64,000 bases of DNA from Actinoplanes sp. KI2. Its GTDB lineage: Bacteria; Actinomycetota; Actinomycetes; Mycobacteriales; Micromonosporaceae. The position numbers and the translations under genes are program-made. Positions 49,601-57,461 of the stretch are shown here, in pieces (the first letter of the stretch is position 1; each line of letters starts with the position of its first letter). The DNA lies in assembly GCF_025630775.1 (NCBI RefSeq), contig NZ_JAOSZE010000036.1, positions 1 to 64,000 of the forward strand. The letters run 5' to 3'. The notes beneath the pieces are model-generated. The model ran no database searches. It was not told where the DNA came from and worked only from the letters and a program-made list of their open reading frames with translations.

Positions 49601-51325
49601 GCCGAGCGGGCTCTTGCCGCCGGTCTTCAGGAACTTGCGTCCCTCGGCCAGCTCGAAGTGCATCGGGTCGGAGCCGCCACGCCAGGCCATCCCGGCCTCG
49701 AAGCCGTGGCTCACCATGCTCTTGATGAAGGCCAGCCCGTAGCCGTGCTCGCCGCTGAACTGGCCGGCGTTGGCCTCGGCCGCACCGCCCGCCACGTCCG
49801 GCGTGAAGAAGCCGCCGCGGTTCTCCGGCATCAGCCCGAGCAGCTGGTCGATCGCCGGGTCGTCGGTGGCCAGCTTGGTCCGGAAGACGAAGCCGTTCGC
49901 GTTGGTGATCAGGCCCTCCTTCAGCCCGCGCAGCGTGATCAGCTTGAACTTCTCGTCGATCAGCGCCTGGACCTTCTTGGCGCCGAGGGCGGTGGTGGTG
50001 TCCGCCTTGTACTTGCGGCGCTTCGCGATGTCCTCGTCCATCTCCAGCGCCCGCTGGTGCAGCTGCGCCACCTTCGCCTCGTCCTTGATCTTCGCTTTGG
50101 CCAGCGTCGCCTCGTCCTTGCGCACCTGCCGGGCCTTCGACTCCCGGTCCTTGAGGCCGTAGTCGCTGGTGAGCAGCTCCTCGTCGACGTGGGCGTCGGC
50201 GAACTCCTGGTCGATGACGGCGATCCGCTCGTCGATCTTCTTGGTCCACGGCTCGAAGAGCTTCGGCAGATCCGGCACGACCGCGGCGACCAGCTTGTCG
50301 TAGTGCTCCTGGGCGTCGGCGACCGCCTTCTCCGCGGCCGCGATCTCGTCCGCGGTGGCCGCCTTCGGCTTCTTCCGGGCCTTCAGCCGGGCCAGCGCCT
50401 TCCGGGCGGTACCCACCGCGAACCGGGCCTGCTCCACCTCGCCGAGCCGGTCCAGGGTCTCCTTGGGCAGATCGGTCTTGAACGTCTCGGAGGCCTGGGT
50501 CAGCCGGGTGTACTCGGCGTCGACGGAGTCCAGCAGCTTCTTGGCCTGCACCGGGTCGGCCTTGCCCTGGCCCATCTTGATCTCGAGGTCGATCCGGGTG
50601 TCGCCCTCGACGCTGGTCTTCATGTCCGGCCGGCCACCGGTCACGACGTCGAACAGCGTGATCAGCTTGTCGTCGGTGATCCGCGGCGTCTGGTAGGCCC
50701 GCCAGTCCACCGCGAAGCCGACCGCGTGCGTGAACCAGGTGCGCCCCTTGGTGCCCCGGCTCAGGTGGTCGCCGCGCATGCCCAGGCCGACCGTGGTCTG
50801 CGGCATCGGGATGCCCTGCGCCTCCAGTTCCGCCTTCACCGCCGCCAGCCGCTCCCGGGTCGACGAGTGCGCCCACAGCTCCTCTCCGCCGCCCACGTCG
50901 ATCGGCGCGATGGCCTGGAAGTGCTGCTGGATCACCGAGTCGTCGTCGCCCATCGCCCACCGCATGGTGTCCATGAACGTGTGCCGGTTGCGGGTGCGCG
51001 CGTCCGCGAGCTTCTCGTTCCCGGTGTCGGCCGCCTTCTCCTGCGCCGCGCTGAAGTTGTCGATCTGCTGCTTGATGTGCGCGGGCAGGCTCTCGATCCA
51101 GTCGATCGCCGGGTCACCCGGCCCGGGGCTCAGCAGCTGGGTCACCGCGCGGTTCCCGGCCGGGCCGGCCAGGACCGCGACGTCGCCACGGCGGGCGCCC
51201 TCCGGGCCCGGGCCGCCCAGCAGCTCCGCCGACTCCCGGTTGCTCGGCGCCGGGGCCGGCCGGACGATCACCGGCGCGGCCTTCTCCTCGGTGCTCTTCC
51301 GCTCCGCACGGACCCGATCTCCCAC
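49595..51325 (-). CDS. M15-like peptidase domain split by a long helical insertion
   Basis: The 576-residue protein has no signal peptide and starts at GTG 51325. Near the N-terminus, AGPAGNRAVTQLL (about 53-65) matches the GNxAV motif common at the start of actinobacterial DUF4157-type cargo proteins of contractile injection systems. M15 (D-Ala-D-Ala peptidase) zinc residues appear as H200 and D207 in THAVGFAVDW and H556 in DPMHFE, where the usual catalytic ExxH is DxxH. Between them lie about 340 residues of charged, coiled-coil-rich helix (about 255-440). The pattern suggests a murein hydrolase-like effector or an inactive derivative. Confidence 0.65.
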   Translation of the reverse strand: MGDRVRAERKSTEEKAAPVIVRPAPAPSNRESAELLGGPGPEGARRGDVAVLAGPAGNRAVTQLLSPGPGDPAIDWIESLPAHIKQQIDNFSAAQEKAADTGNEKLADARTRNRHTFMDTMRWAMGDDDSVIQQHFQAIAPIDVGGGEELWAHSSTRERLAAVKAELEAQGIPMPQTTVGLGMRGDHLSRGTKGRTWFTHAVGFAVDWRAYQTPRITDDKLITLFDVVTGGRPDMKTSVEGDTRIDLEIKMGQGKADPVQAKKLLDSVDAEYTRLTQASETFKTDLPKETLDRLGEVEQARFAVGTARKALARLKARKKPKAATADEIAAAEKAVADAQEHYDKLVAAVVPDLPKLFEPWTKKIDERIAVIDQEFADAHVDEELLTSDYGLKDRESKARQVRKDEATLAKAKIKDEAKVAQLHQRALEMDEDIAKRRKYKADTTTALGAKKVQALIDEKFKLITLRGLKEGLITNANGFVFRTKLATDDPAIDQLLGLMPENRGGFFTPDVAGGAAEANAGQFSGEHGYGLAFIKSMVSHGFEAGMAWRGGSDPMHFELAEGRKFLKTGGKSPLGS

Positions 51326-51421
51326 CAGACGACCCTAGATCGGGGCGTTCCGCCATGGTGTCGGGTACCCGTCCGCCCGGGGCGGCCGGGGCTCGCCAGG
51401 CAGGTGCACAATGCAGGCGTG

Positions 51422-51670
51422 GTGAGTCGGAAGCTGATCGGCAAGGTGGGCACGGTGATCACCGCGATCCGCGGCGGCGAGCGCGCGGGGGAGGTGCGCC
51501 TGCTGGTGGAGGGCATAGCGCACTACTACCTGGCGTACGCGATCGAGCCCGTTCCGGCCGGTCGGGAGGTACTCGTCATCAACAACCGTGGCGCGCGCCA
51601 GATCGACGTCGAGCCATGGCCCAGTGTGCCGTCCGGCGAGATCGCCGGCGGCGTCGAAGAAGGGCAGTAA
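51422..51670 (+). CDS. Minimal NfeD-like OB-fold protein
   Basis: The 82-residue soluble protein consists only of the C-terminal OB-fold of NfeD proteins: RKLIGKVGTVITAIRGGERAG, EVRLLVEGIAHYYLAYAIEP, IPAG-like PVPAGREVLVINNRGARQID. Full NfeD proteins normally add a serine-protease domain or membrane helices, which are missing here. The start is GTG 51422 (or 51419). It ends two bases before the SPFH gene. NfeD-SPFH pairs are a recurrent membrane-quality or microdomain module, and the pairing supports both calls. Confidence 0.78.
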   Translation: MSRKLIGKVGTVITAIRGGERAGEVRLLVEGIAHYYLAYAIEPVPAGREVLVINNRGARQIDVEPWPSVPSGEIAGGVEEGQ

Positions 51671-51672
51671 AA

Positions 51673-52812
51673 GTGTTCGGTTATCGGGTGCCCGCCCCCA
51701 ACGAGGCTCTGTTGATCAGCGGCCGGAAGCAGCGGGGTGCGGACGCGTTACCGTTCAAGATCGTCACCGGGCACGGCGTCTTCGTCGTGCCCGTCTTCTC
51801 CCGGGCCACCCGTCTCACGCTGGCGATGCAGGAGGCCGAGGTGATCGAGGACTGCTACACCAAGCAGGGCCTCACCCTCTCGGTCCAGGCGATCATCGCC
51901 TTCAAGGTCGGCGACGACCACGAGTCGATCGCCGCGGCGGCCCGCCGCTTCCAGGGCGACCAGGGCCAGATGCCCACCCTGGTCGGCCGGATCTTCTCGG
52001 GTCACCTGCGCAGCATCATCGGCAGCATGACCGTCGAGTCGATCATCCGGGAGCAGCAGACCCTCGCCGACGCGATCGTCGATGCCAGCAAGACCGAGAT
52101 GGCCCGGATCGGTCTCGCCGTCGACTCCCTGCAGATCAGCAGCATCGACGACAAGGGCGTCGGCTACATCCGCGCGCTGGCCGCACCGCACCAGGCCAAG
52201 GTCAACCAGGACGCGAAGGTCGCGCAGGCCGCCGCCGACCGGGAGAGCGCGATGGCCCAGCAGGAGAGCATGCGCCACCAGGCCGAGTACGCCCGGCAGA
52301 CGGCGATCGCCCAGGCGCAGTACCAGGCGGAGATCGACCAGGCCCAGCAGACCGCCGCCCAGGCCGGCCCGCTCGCCGCCGCCCGCGCCGCGCAGGACGT
52401 CCTCGCCGAGCAGGCGCTGGTCGCCGCGAAGAACGCGCAGCTGCGCGAGGCCCAGCTGATCGCCGAGGTGATCCGCCCCGCCGAGGCCGAGGCCGAGCGG
52501 ATCCGGGCCCTGGCCAAGGCCGAGGCGGACGCCACCAAGCTCTCCGCCGAGGCCGCCGCGGCGCAGAACCGGATCGCCCTCGACCAGGCCATCATCGAGA
52601 AGCTGCCGGACATGCTGCGGGCCGCCGCCGAGGGCCTGCAGGGCGCGAACGTGACGGTGCTCGACGGCGCCGAGGGCCTCAACAGCGTGGTCGCGTCGCT
52701 GGCCGCACAGGGCATGACCATGCTCGACACGCTGCGTAAGGGCCTGCACCCCGAGCCCGTCGGCCAGCCGGGCAACTCGGTCGCGCCGATCGTTCCGAAA
52801 TCCGTGGCCTGA
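51673..52812 (+). CDS. SPFH/band-7 flotillin-like protein
   Basis: The 379-residue protein starts at GTG 51673. The SPFH domain (about 1-170) has YRVPAPNEALLISGRKQRGA, FKIVTGHGVFVVPVFSRATR and HLRSIIGSMTVESIIREQQT. It is followed by a long Ala/Gln/Glu coiled coil (about 175-310) with flotillin-type AEA-repeats (RPAEAEAERIRALAKAEADA). There is no N-terminal helix, so membrane contact is probably peripheral, as in flotillins. It likely oligomerises into membrane scaffolds with the adjacent NfeD-like protein. A hairpin (52826-52857) ends the unit. Confidence 0.88.
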   Translation: MFGYRVPAPNEALLISGRKQRGADALPFKIVTGHGVFVVPVFSRATRLTLAMQEAEVIEDCYTKQGLTLSVQAIIAFKVGDDHESIAAAARRFQGDQGQMPTLVGRIFSGHLRSIIGSMTVESIIREQQTLADAIVDASKTEMARIGLAVDSLQISSIDDKGVGYIRALAAPHQAKVNQDAKVAQAAADRESAMAQQESMRHQAEYARQTAIAQAQYQAEIDQAQQTAAQAGPLAAARAAQDVLAEQALVAAKNAQLREAQLIAEVIRPAEAEAERIRALAKAEADATKLSAEAAAAQNRIALDQAIIEKLPDMLRAAAEGLQGANVTVLDGAEGLNSVVASLAAQGMTMLDTLRKGLHPEPVGQPGNSVAPIVPKSVA

Positions 52813-52825
52813 CGATCAGTGGCAC

Positions 52826-52857
52826 ACGGCCGGGCCGCAAGATCGCGGCCCGGCCGT
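52826..52857 (+). terminator. Terminator of the NfeD-SPFH operon
   Basis: A perfect 13-bp stem ACGGCCGGGCCGC with its complement has a 6-nt loop and is followed by TATATT, 14 bp after the stop. Confidence 0.8.
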
Positions 52858-52904
52858 TATATTGGCCGTCTGTCCCCCGGCCCCGAACAGGAAAGATCGA
52901 GCTT

Positions 52905-53687
52905 TTGCTGACCTCCATCCGGAAAGTCGTCCTTGTCGGCCTGAGCGTCGCCGCGATCGCGGCCTGCTCCTCCCAGCCGAAGGCCGATCCGGTCTGGGCC
53001 GGTTCGACGCAGGGCCTGGACAGCAGCGCGACCCCCACCCCCGAGGCGACCGGCGACGCCGCGGCCGCCGCGCCCCTCGTCACGCCCTCGGCCTCGGCCT
53101 CGGCCTCGCCGTCCGCCAAGCGCAGCACGCCGGCCACCGCCCCCACCACCAAGACCGTCACGAACGCGAAGTACACGTTCCCGGTCACCGGCGGCAAGAG
53201 CTCGTACGCGCACACCCACCACGACTACCCGGCCACCGATGTGATCACCGCCTGCGGCCACACCTTCGTCGCGGTGACCAACGGCGTGGTTCTGTACACG
53301 AAGACCAGCGACACCTGGACCGCCAAGGCCAACCTGGGCGCCACCCGGGGTGGTCTGTCGGTCGCGATCCTCGGCGACGACGGCGTCCGGTACTACGGCT
53401 CGCACCTCGCCTCGATCGCCTCCGGCATCAAGCCCGGCGTCCGGGTCAAGGTGGGCCAGACCCTGGCCAAGACCGGCGACACCGGCGACGCGAGCGCCTG
53501 CCACCTGCACTTCGGCATCTCGCCGCCGTGCGCCAAGGGCAGCGACTGGTGGAACCAGCGCGGCACCGTCTACCCGTGGCCCTACCTCGACTCGTGGAAG
53601 GCCGGCGGCAACAAGTCCCCTGTCGCCGCGGTCAAGGCGTGGAAGGCGGCGCACGGCTGCCCCACCGCCCCGACCGTCGACAAGTAG
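52905..53687 (+). CDS. M23-family peptidase-like lipoprotein
   Basis: The 260-residue lipoprotein starts at TTG 52905, ten bases after AGGAAAG. The lipobox IAAC ends at Cys 21; a low-complexity Ala/Ser/Thr/Pro linker follows to about residue 88, encoded in part by (GCCTCG)n near 53,090. The LytM domain has the zinc motif HHDYPATDV (H-x6-D form, about 106) and HLHFGIS (about 203), with YGSHLASIASGIKPGVRVKV and LAKTGDTGDAS. It probably cleaves peptidoglycan cross-bridges or acts as a murein-binding regulator. TTG is the only plausible start before the signal. Confidence 0.86.
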   Translation: MLTSIRKVVLVGLSVAAIAACSSQPKADPVWAGSTQGLDSSATPTPEATGDAAAAAPLVTPSASASASPSAKRSTPATAPTTKTVTNAKYTFPVTGGKSSYAHTHHDYPATDVITACGHTFVAVTNGVVLYTKTSDTWTAKANLGATRGGLSVAILGDDGVRYYGSHLASIASGIKPGVRVKVGQTLAKTGDTGDASACHLHFGISPPCAKGSDWWNQRGTVYPWPYLDSWKAGGNKSPVAAVKAWKAAHGCPTAPTVDK

Positions 53688-53729
53688 CCGGCAAACCCGC
53701 CAAAGGCCTCGCGAGGTCGGAAACCGGCT
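53686..53729. terminator. Possible terminator between convergent genes
   Basis: AGCCGG at 53686 pairs with CCGGCT at 53724, and an inner CCTC-GC-GAGG palindrome lies at 53707-53716. Weak compared with other hairpins in the window. Confidence 0.4.
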
Positions 53730-53800
53730 TTCGCTACGTCCGCGACGCGCTGTCGGTGACCATATTCAGCCGTACGCCGGTGGCCGGGCTCACCGCTCGG

Positions 53801-55078
53801 TCACTTGGCGGCCGAGCCGAGCCGTTCGATGGCGTCCGCCGCGACGCGCAGCCCGTCGGCCGCCCGGATCTCCGCGGCGTCCTTGGCCAGCCGGTCGCGC
53901 AGCCCCGCATCACCGAGGAGCCGCTCGATCGCCGCGTGCAGCTGCTCGTCGGTGAACCCGTACGCGTCCAGCCGCACCCCGTAACCCCGCTCGTGCACCC
54001 GCTGCGCGTTGTCGTACTGGTCCCAGAACAGCGGCAGCACGATCATCGGCTTGCCGAAGTGCATGGCCTCGGTGGTGGTGTTGTTCCCGCCGTGCGTGAT
54101 CACCAGATCGACCAGCGGCATGATCGTGGTCTGCGGCAGGAACTCCGCCCCGATCATGTTGTCGGGCAGCGTGATCTCCTCGTGCAGCGGCCCCTTCGAG
54201 ACGATGTACCGGTGGTCGGTCCTGGCCAGGGCCGCGATCACCCGGCGCATCAGCTCGACGTCGGCCGAGCCGAGCGAGCCGAGGCTGAAATAGATGAGGC
54301 GGCGGCCGTCGGCGAACCCCGACGGCGGCTCCCACTTGGCGTCGGTCTCGCGCACCGACGACTCCAGCCGCTTCCAGGCCGGCGCGAGGCGGCGCCGATC
54401 GGTGTAGTCGAGCACCCGCGGGTAGACGTACAGGTTGAGCGCGCCCTCGTGGATGAACTCCAGGTCGGGCAGCGCGGCCGCGCCCTGCGCCACCACCCAG
54501 TCGTTGAACTGCTCCCACATCGGCCGGTGTGTCCGGTCGTACTCGGCCAGGAAGTCCGCCCAGCCCTCCCGCGAGGCGGCCGGGTAGCCGGAGAAGACCG
54601 GCGGGATGTCCGGGCCCTTCATCTCGAGCGGGTTGCACGAGGCGATCCGCACGAACGGCACGCCGGCCGTGGTCAGCGCCGGGAAGGCGACCACATTGTC
54701 CTCGACGATCACGTCCGGCCGGACCCGCTCGATGATCTCCAGCAGCTGAGGCTGGCAGAACTTGGCGCCGTCGATCAGCTCCTGCCAGACCGGCTTCACC
54801 CAGGTCTCGAGCTGCTCGACGGTCGGCTTGCGGAACTCCGGCGCGGTGTCCCGAATGAAGTCCTTCCAGAACTGCCCGGCAGTTTGCGGCTCGTCCGGTG
54901 CCGGGGCGAGGGTGACCAGGTCTTCCTCGAAGCCGAGCGCGGTCAGCTTGCCGGCCCAGGACGCCTCGGCCGCGAACGCCACCCGATGCCCGCGCCGGCG
55001 CAGCACGTCACCGATGCCGATGCAGTTGTTGGTCGGCCCGTAGGCGCTCTCCGGCATGAACAGAACCGTCAGCGACAT
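53801..55078 (-). CDS. MGT-family (macrolide-type) glycosyltransferase
   Basis: The 425-residue GT1 enzyme starts at ATG 55078 behind GGGAGAG. GT-B fold: acceptor domain starts VLFMPESAYGPTNNCIGIGD with HRVAFAAEASWAGKL; the donor domain carries LIYFSLGSLGSADVELMRRV (about 265) and the UDP-sugar signature LVITHGGNNTTTEAMHFGKP with LPLFWDQYDNAQRVHERGYG. Relatives (OleD, Mgt) glycosylate macrolides and other lipophilic molecules, often inactivating them. It is divergent from the TetR gene across a perfect operator, so it is probably derepressed by a ligand. Confidence 0.87.
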   Translation of the reverse strand: MSLTVLFMPESAYGPTNNCIGIGDVLRRRGHRVAFAAEASWAGKLTALGFEEDLVTLAPAPDEPQTAGQFWKDFIRDTAPEFRKPTVEQLETWVKPVWQELIDGAKFCQPQLLEIIERVRPDVIVEDNVVAFPALTTAGVPFVRIASCNPLEMKGPDIPPVFSGYPAASREGWADFLAEYDRTHRPMWEQFNDWVVAQGAAALPDLEFIHEGALNLYVYPRVLDYTDRRRLAPAWKRLESSVRETDAKWEPPSGFADGRRLIYFSLGSLGSADVELMRRVIAALARTDHRYIVSKGPLHEEITLPDNMIGAEFLPQTTIMPLVDLVITHGGNNTTTEAMHFGKPMIVLPLFWDQYDNAQRVHERGYGVRLDAYGFTDEQLHAAIERLLGDAGLRDRLAKDAAEIRAADGLRVAADAIERLGSAAK

Positions 55079-55114
55079 CGACTCTCCCGCGGGGAAGGCT
55101 TGTTACTGAGCCAG

Positions 55115-55138
55115 CTTGTTGAAGGCAAATTCAACAAG
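55115..55138. promoter_or_regulatory. TetR-type operator between divergent genes
   Basis: CTTGTTGAA-GGCAAA-TTCAACAAG is a perfect 9-bp inverted repeat with a 6-bp spacer, 36 bp from the glycosyltransferase start and 67 bp from the tetR start. It is most probably bound by the adjacent TetR protein. Confidence 0.8.
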
Positions 55139-55205
55139 CGCCCTTGCGGACAGTCAATATGCAGAGCCTATGGTTAGGCCGCCGATGTTGACGGGGAGGT
55201 GAACG

Positions 55206-55817
55206 ATGGCAACCCGGAAGTCGCGGACCGAGCGACGAGCCGACCTGATCGAGGCGGCCCGGCGCGCGATGCTCCGGCACGGCCCCGACGGCGTGCTGCT
55301 CAACCAGGTCGCCGAGCAGGCCGGGCTCACCTCGGGCGCGGTCCTCTACCACTACCCCGACCTCTCCGACCTGCTGCTGGAGGCGAACCAGGCCGGGATG
55401 GAGCGCTTCTACGCGGCGCGGATGCGCCGGGTCGCCGGGCTCGCCGACCCGGTGGAGAAGCTGGTGGTCACGATTCGCTCGGGCCTGCCGGTCGACGCCG
55501 ACGACGCGGACGTGCGCCTGCTCTGCGAGCTGGGCGGCTCGGCCGGCCGCAACCGGGTCTACGCCGCCCTGCTGACCTCGCTCTACGACCGCCAGGTGTC
55601 GATGTACCAAATCATCCTGGAGACCGGCGCGGCGCACGGCGCCTTCACCCTGGCCGGCGATTCCCTCACCATCGCGCGGAACCTGGTGGCGCTTGAGGAC
55701 GCATACGGCTACCGCATAGTCGCCCGCCATCCCTCCCTGACCACCGACACCGCGGCGGAACTGATCCTCGCGTATGCCCGCCAGGCGACCGCCAACCCGC
55801 TGCGAGTGCCCGCGTGA
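55206..55817 (+). CDS. TetR-family transcriptional regulator
   Basis: The 203-residue protein starts at ATG 55206 with GGGGAGG upstream. N-terminal HTH: TERRADLIEAARRAMLRHGP, LLNQVAEQAGLTSGAVLYHY, PDLSDLLLEANQAG (about 8-70). The ligand domain is all-helical with no assignable ligand. It should bind the inverted repeat at 55115-55138 and repress both itself and the divergent MGT glycosyltransferase. Its TGA overlaps the GTG of the phosphotransferase gene. Confidence 0.9.
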   Translation: MATRKSRTERRADLIEAARRAMLRHGPDGVLLNQVAEQAGLTSGAVLYHYPDLSDLLLEANQAGMERFYAARMRRVAGLADPVEKLVVTIRSGLPVDADDADVRLLCELGGSAGRNRVYAALLTSLYDRQVSMYQIILETGAAHGAFTLAGDSLTIARNLVALEDAYGYRIVARHPSLTTDTAAELILAYARQATANPLRVPA

Positions 55818-56824
55818 GGGTTGACCCCGGGTCGTCCGCCGCCCTGGTGGACGCGATCGTCGCCGGCCGCTCGCCGGACGACCTCGACCTGCGGGTCTTC
55901 GTCCCGCTCGCGGCCGGCGACCGCACCGAGCGGCCGATCACCGTCGACCAGACCAACGTGTCGGTGGTCGTCGGCGAGCGCGCGGTCGTCAAGTGGATGC
56001 GCACGCCCGGCGACGCCCGTGCCCCGCGCCTGCTCGCCCACCTGGCCGCCGCCGGCTTCGCCCGGACGCCCACCCCGCACGCCGCCGCTTTCCGCGACGG
56101 CCGGCTGGTCGCGCTGGTCACCGCGTTCCTCCCGGAGGCGCAGGACGGCTGGGACTGGTGCACCGACGACCTCCTGTCCTGGCTGGACGGCGGCCCGCCG
56201 GCCGACTTCGCCCCCGCCCTCGGCACGCTCGCCGCCGACCTGCACGCGGCCCTCGCCGACTACGAACCCACGGCGTCGGTGCCGCCATCGACCGCCGCCG
56301 ACACCCTCGCGGAGGCGCTGGCCTGCGACGACGATGCCTGGGTCCGCTCGATAGCCCCGCTCATCGAAGCCGATGTCGCCGTCCTGTCGGCCTACCGCTC
56401 GCCGTCGCCGTCCCTTCATCTGCACGGCGACCTGCACGTCGGCCAGATCCTGCGCTACCGCGGTGGCCGGCTGGCCGTGACCGACTTCGACGGCAATCCG
56501 ACCGCCACCGCCCGCCCCGAACCGGCCGCCCGCGACCTGGCCCAGCTCCGCACGAGCGTGCTGCACGTGGCCGAGATCGCCAATCGCCGCACCGAGGGCC
56601 GCCATCGGCCGGCCCTGCTCGAGTGGGGTCGCCGGGCCGCCGACGACCTCCTCGCCGCCTACCGCGCCGGCCTGGCCGGGCACGGCGTCCCCCAGCTGCT
56701 CGACGAGAAACTCCTGCGCCCCTTCGAGGTCGAGCAGGAGTGCCGCGAACTGATCTACGCGGCCCGTTTCCTTCCCCGCTGGCGATACGCGCCGTTGGGC
56801 GTCCTCCGCTCCTGGTACGGGTGA
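55814..56824 (+). CDS. APH/maltokinase-like phosphotransferase
   Basis: The 336-residue kinase-fold protein starts at GTG 55814, overlapping the tetR stop (GTGA). Catalytic Brenner motif SLHLHGDLHVGQILRY (Asp about 204) and metal-binding VTDFDGNP (Asp about 222) match aminoglycoside phosphotransferases; the HGDLHxGQ and DFxGxP spelling is closest to maltokinase (Mak/Pep2). The N-lobe has VVVGERAVVKWM with the ATP-binding Lys (about 59). The operon with TetR and the divergent glycosyltransferase suggests a modification or resistance module, but a sugar-kinase role is equally possible. Confidence 0.8.
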   Translation: MRVDPGSSAALVDAIVAGRSPDDLDLRVFVPLAAGDRTERPITVDQTNVSVVVGERAVVKWMRTPGDARAPRLLAHLAAAGFARTPTPHAAAFRDGRLVALVTAFLPEAQDGWDWCTDDLLSWLDGGPPADFAPALGTLAADLHAALADYEPTASVPPSTAADTLAEALACDDDAWVRSIAPLIEADVAVLSAYRSPSPSLHLHGDLHVGQILRYRGGRLAVTDFDGNPTATARPEPAARDLAQLRTSVLHVAEIANRRTEGRHRPALLEWGRRAADDLLAAYRAGLAGHGVPQLLDEKLLRPFEVEQECRELIYAARFLPRWRYAPLGVLRSWYG

Positions 56825-56845
56825 TCGCTGTGCGACGATCTTCGC

Positions 56846-56917
56846 GTGCGCCTGCTGACCGAAACGCTGCTCGCCGAACTGGTGGCCGCCGAGTGGTGGA
56901 GCCGGGGCACCGGGTGA
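56846..56917 (+). CDS. Very short open frame, doubtful
   Basis: GTG 56846 to TGA 56917 would encode 23 residues (RLLTETLLAELVAAEWWSRG). It fills the gap between the phosphotransferase and PEBP genes. The amphipathic LLTETLLAELVAAEWW looks like the start of a helical domain, so it may be a gene remnant or a leader peptide. No ribosome site is convincing. Confidence 0.2.
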   Translation: MRLLTETLLAELVAAEWWSRGTG

Positions 56918-56933
56918 GCCCTAGAATCCGTCC

Positions 56934-57461
56934 GTGAACCGACGCGGATGGCTGCCGGCCCTCGTCCTGCCCCTGGCCCTGCTCGCCGGCTGCGGCGGCG
57001 ACGAGCCGGCCCCGCCCGCGCCGGCCGCGTCCGAGCCGATGACCGTCACCAGCACGGCGTTCCCGGAGGGCGGCACGATCCCGGCCGAGTTCACCTGTTC
57101 CGGGGCGGGGCACCGGCCGCCGCTGGCCTGGACCGGCGGGGAGGGCGCCCGGGCGTACGCCATCGTGGTGGTTGATCCGGACGCCCCGAGCGGCAACTTC
57201 TACCACTGGGTCGTCCTCGACCTGCCGGCCGGCACGAAGTCGGTCGCCGGGCAGCTGCCCGAGGGCGCCCACGAGCTGAAGAACAGCAAGGGCGAGAGGG
57301 GCTGGACGCCGCCCTGCCCGCCGTCCGGCACCCATCACTACCACTTCACCGTGTACGCCCTGAGCAAGGTGGTGAACGCCGGCTCCGTCGAGGGCGCCTT
57401 CGCCGCGATCGAGAAGTCCACGATCGCCCAGGGCAGCCTGACCGGCCTGGTCAGCCACTAG
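56934..57461 (+). CDS. PEBP/YbhB-family lipoprotein
   Basis: The 175-residue lipoprotein starts at GTG 56934; lipobox LLAGC (Cys about 20). The PEBP (Raf kinase inhibitor-like) domain spans about 36-175: TVTSTAFPEGGTIPAEFTC, GHRPPLAWTGG, AIVVVDPDAPSGNFYHWVV with the anion-pocket Asp/His, and THHYHFTVYALSK. PEBP proteins bind phosphate-like ligands; bacterial members are poorly understood. Its stop shares CTAG with the convergent downstream gene. Confidence 0.9.
   Translation: MNRRGWLPALVLPLALLAGCGGDEPAPPAPAASEPMTVTSTAFPEGGTIPAEFTCSGAGHRPPLAWTGGEGARAYAIVVVDPDAPSGNFYHWVVLDLPAGTKSVAGQLPEGAHELKNSKGERGWTPPCPPSGTHHYHFTVYALSKVVNAGSVEGAFAAIEKSTIAQGSLTGLVSH

Noticed and set aside
56846..56917. Treating the 23-codon frame as a confident gene or toxin peptide
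   Set aside because: No ribosome site, no recognisable partner. Listed only as a doubtful feature.
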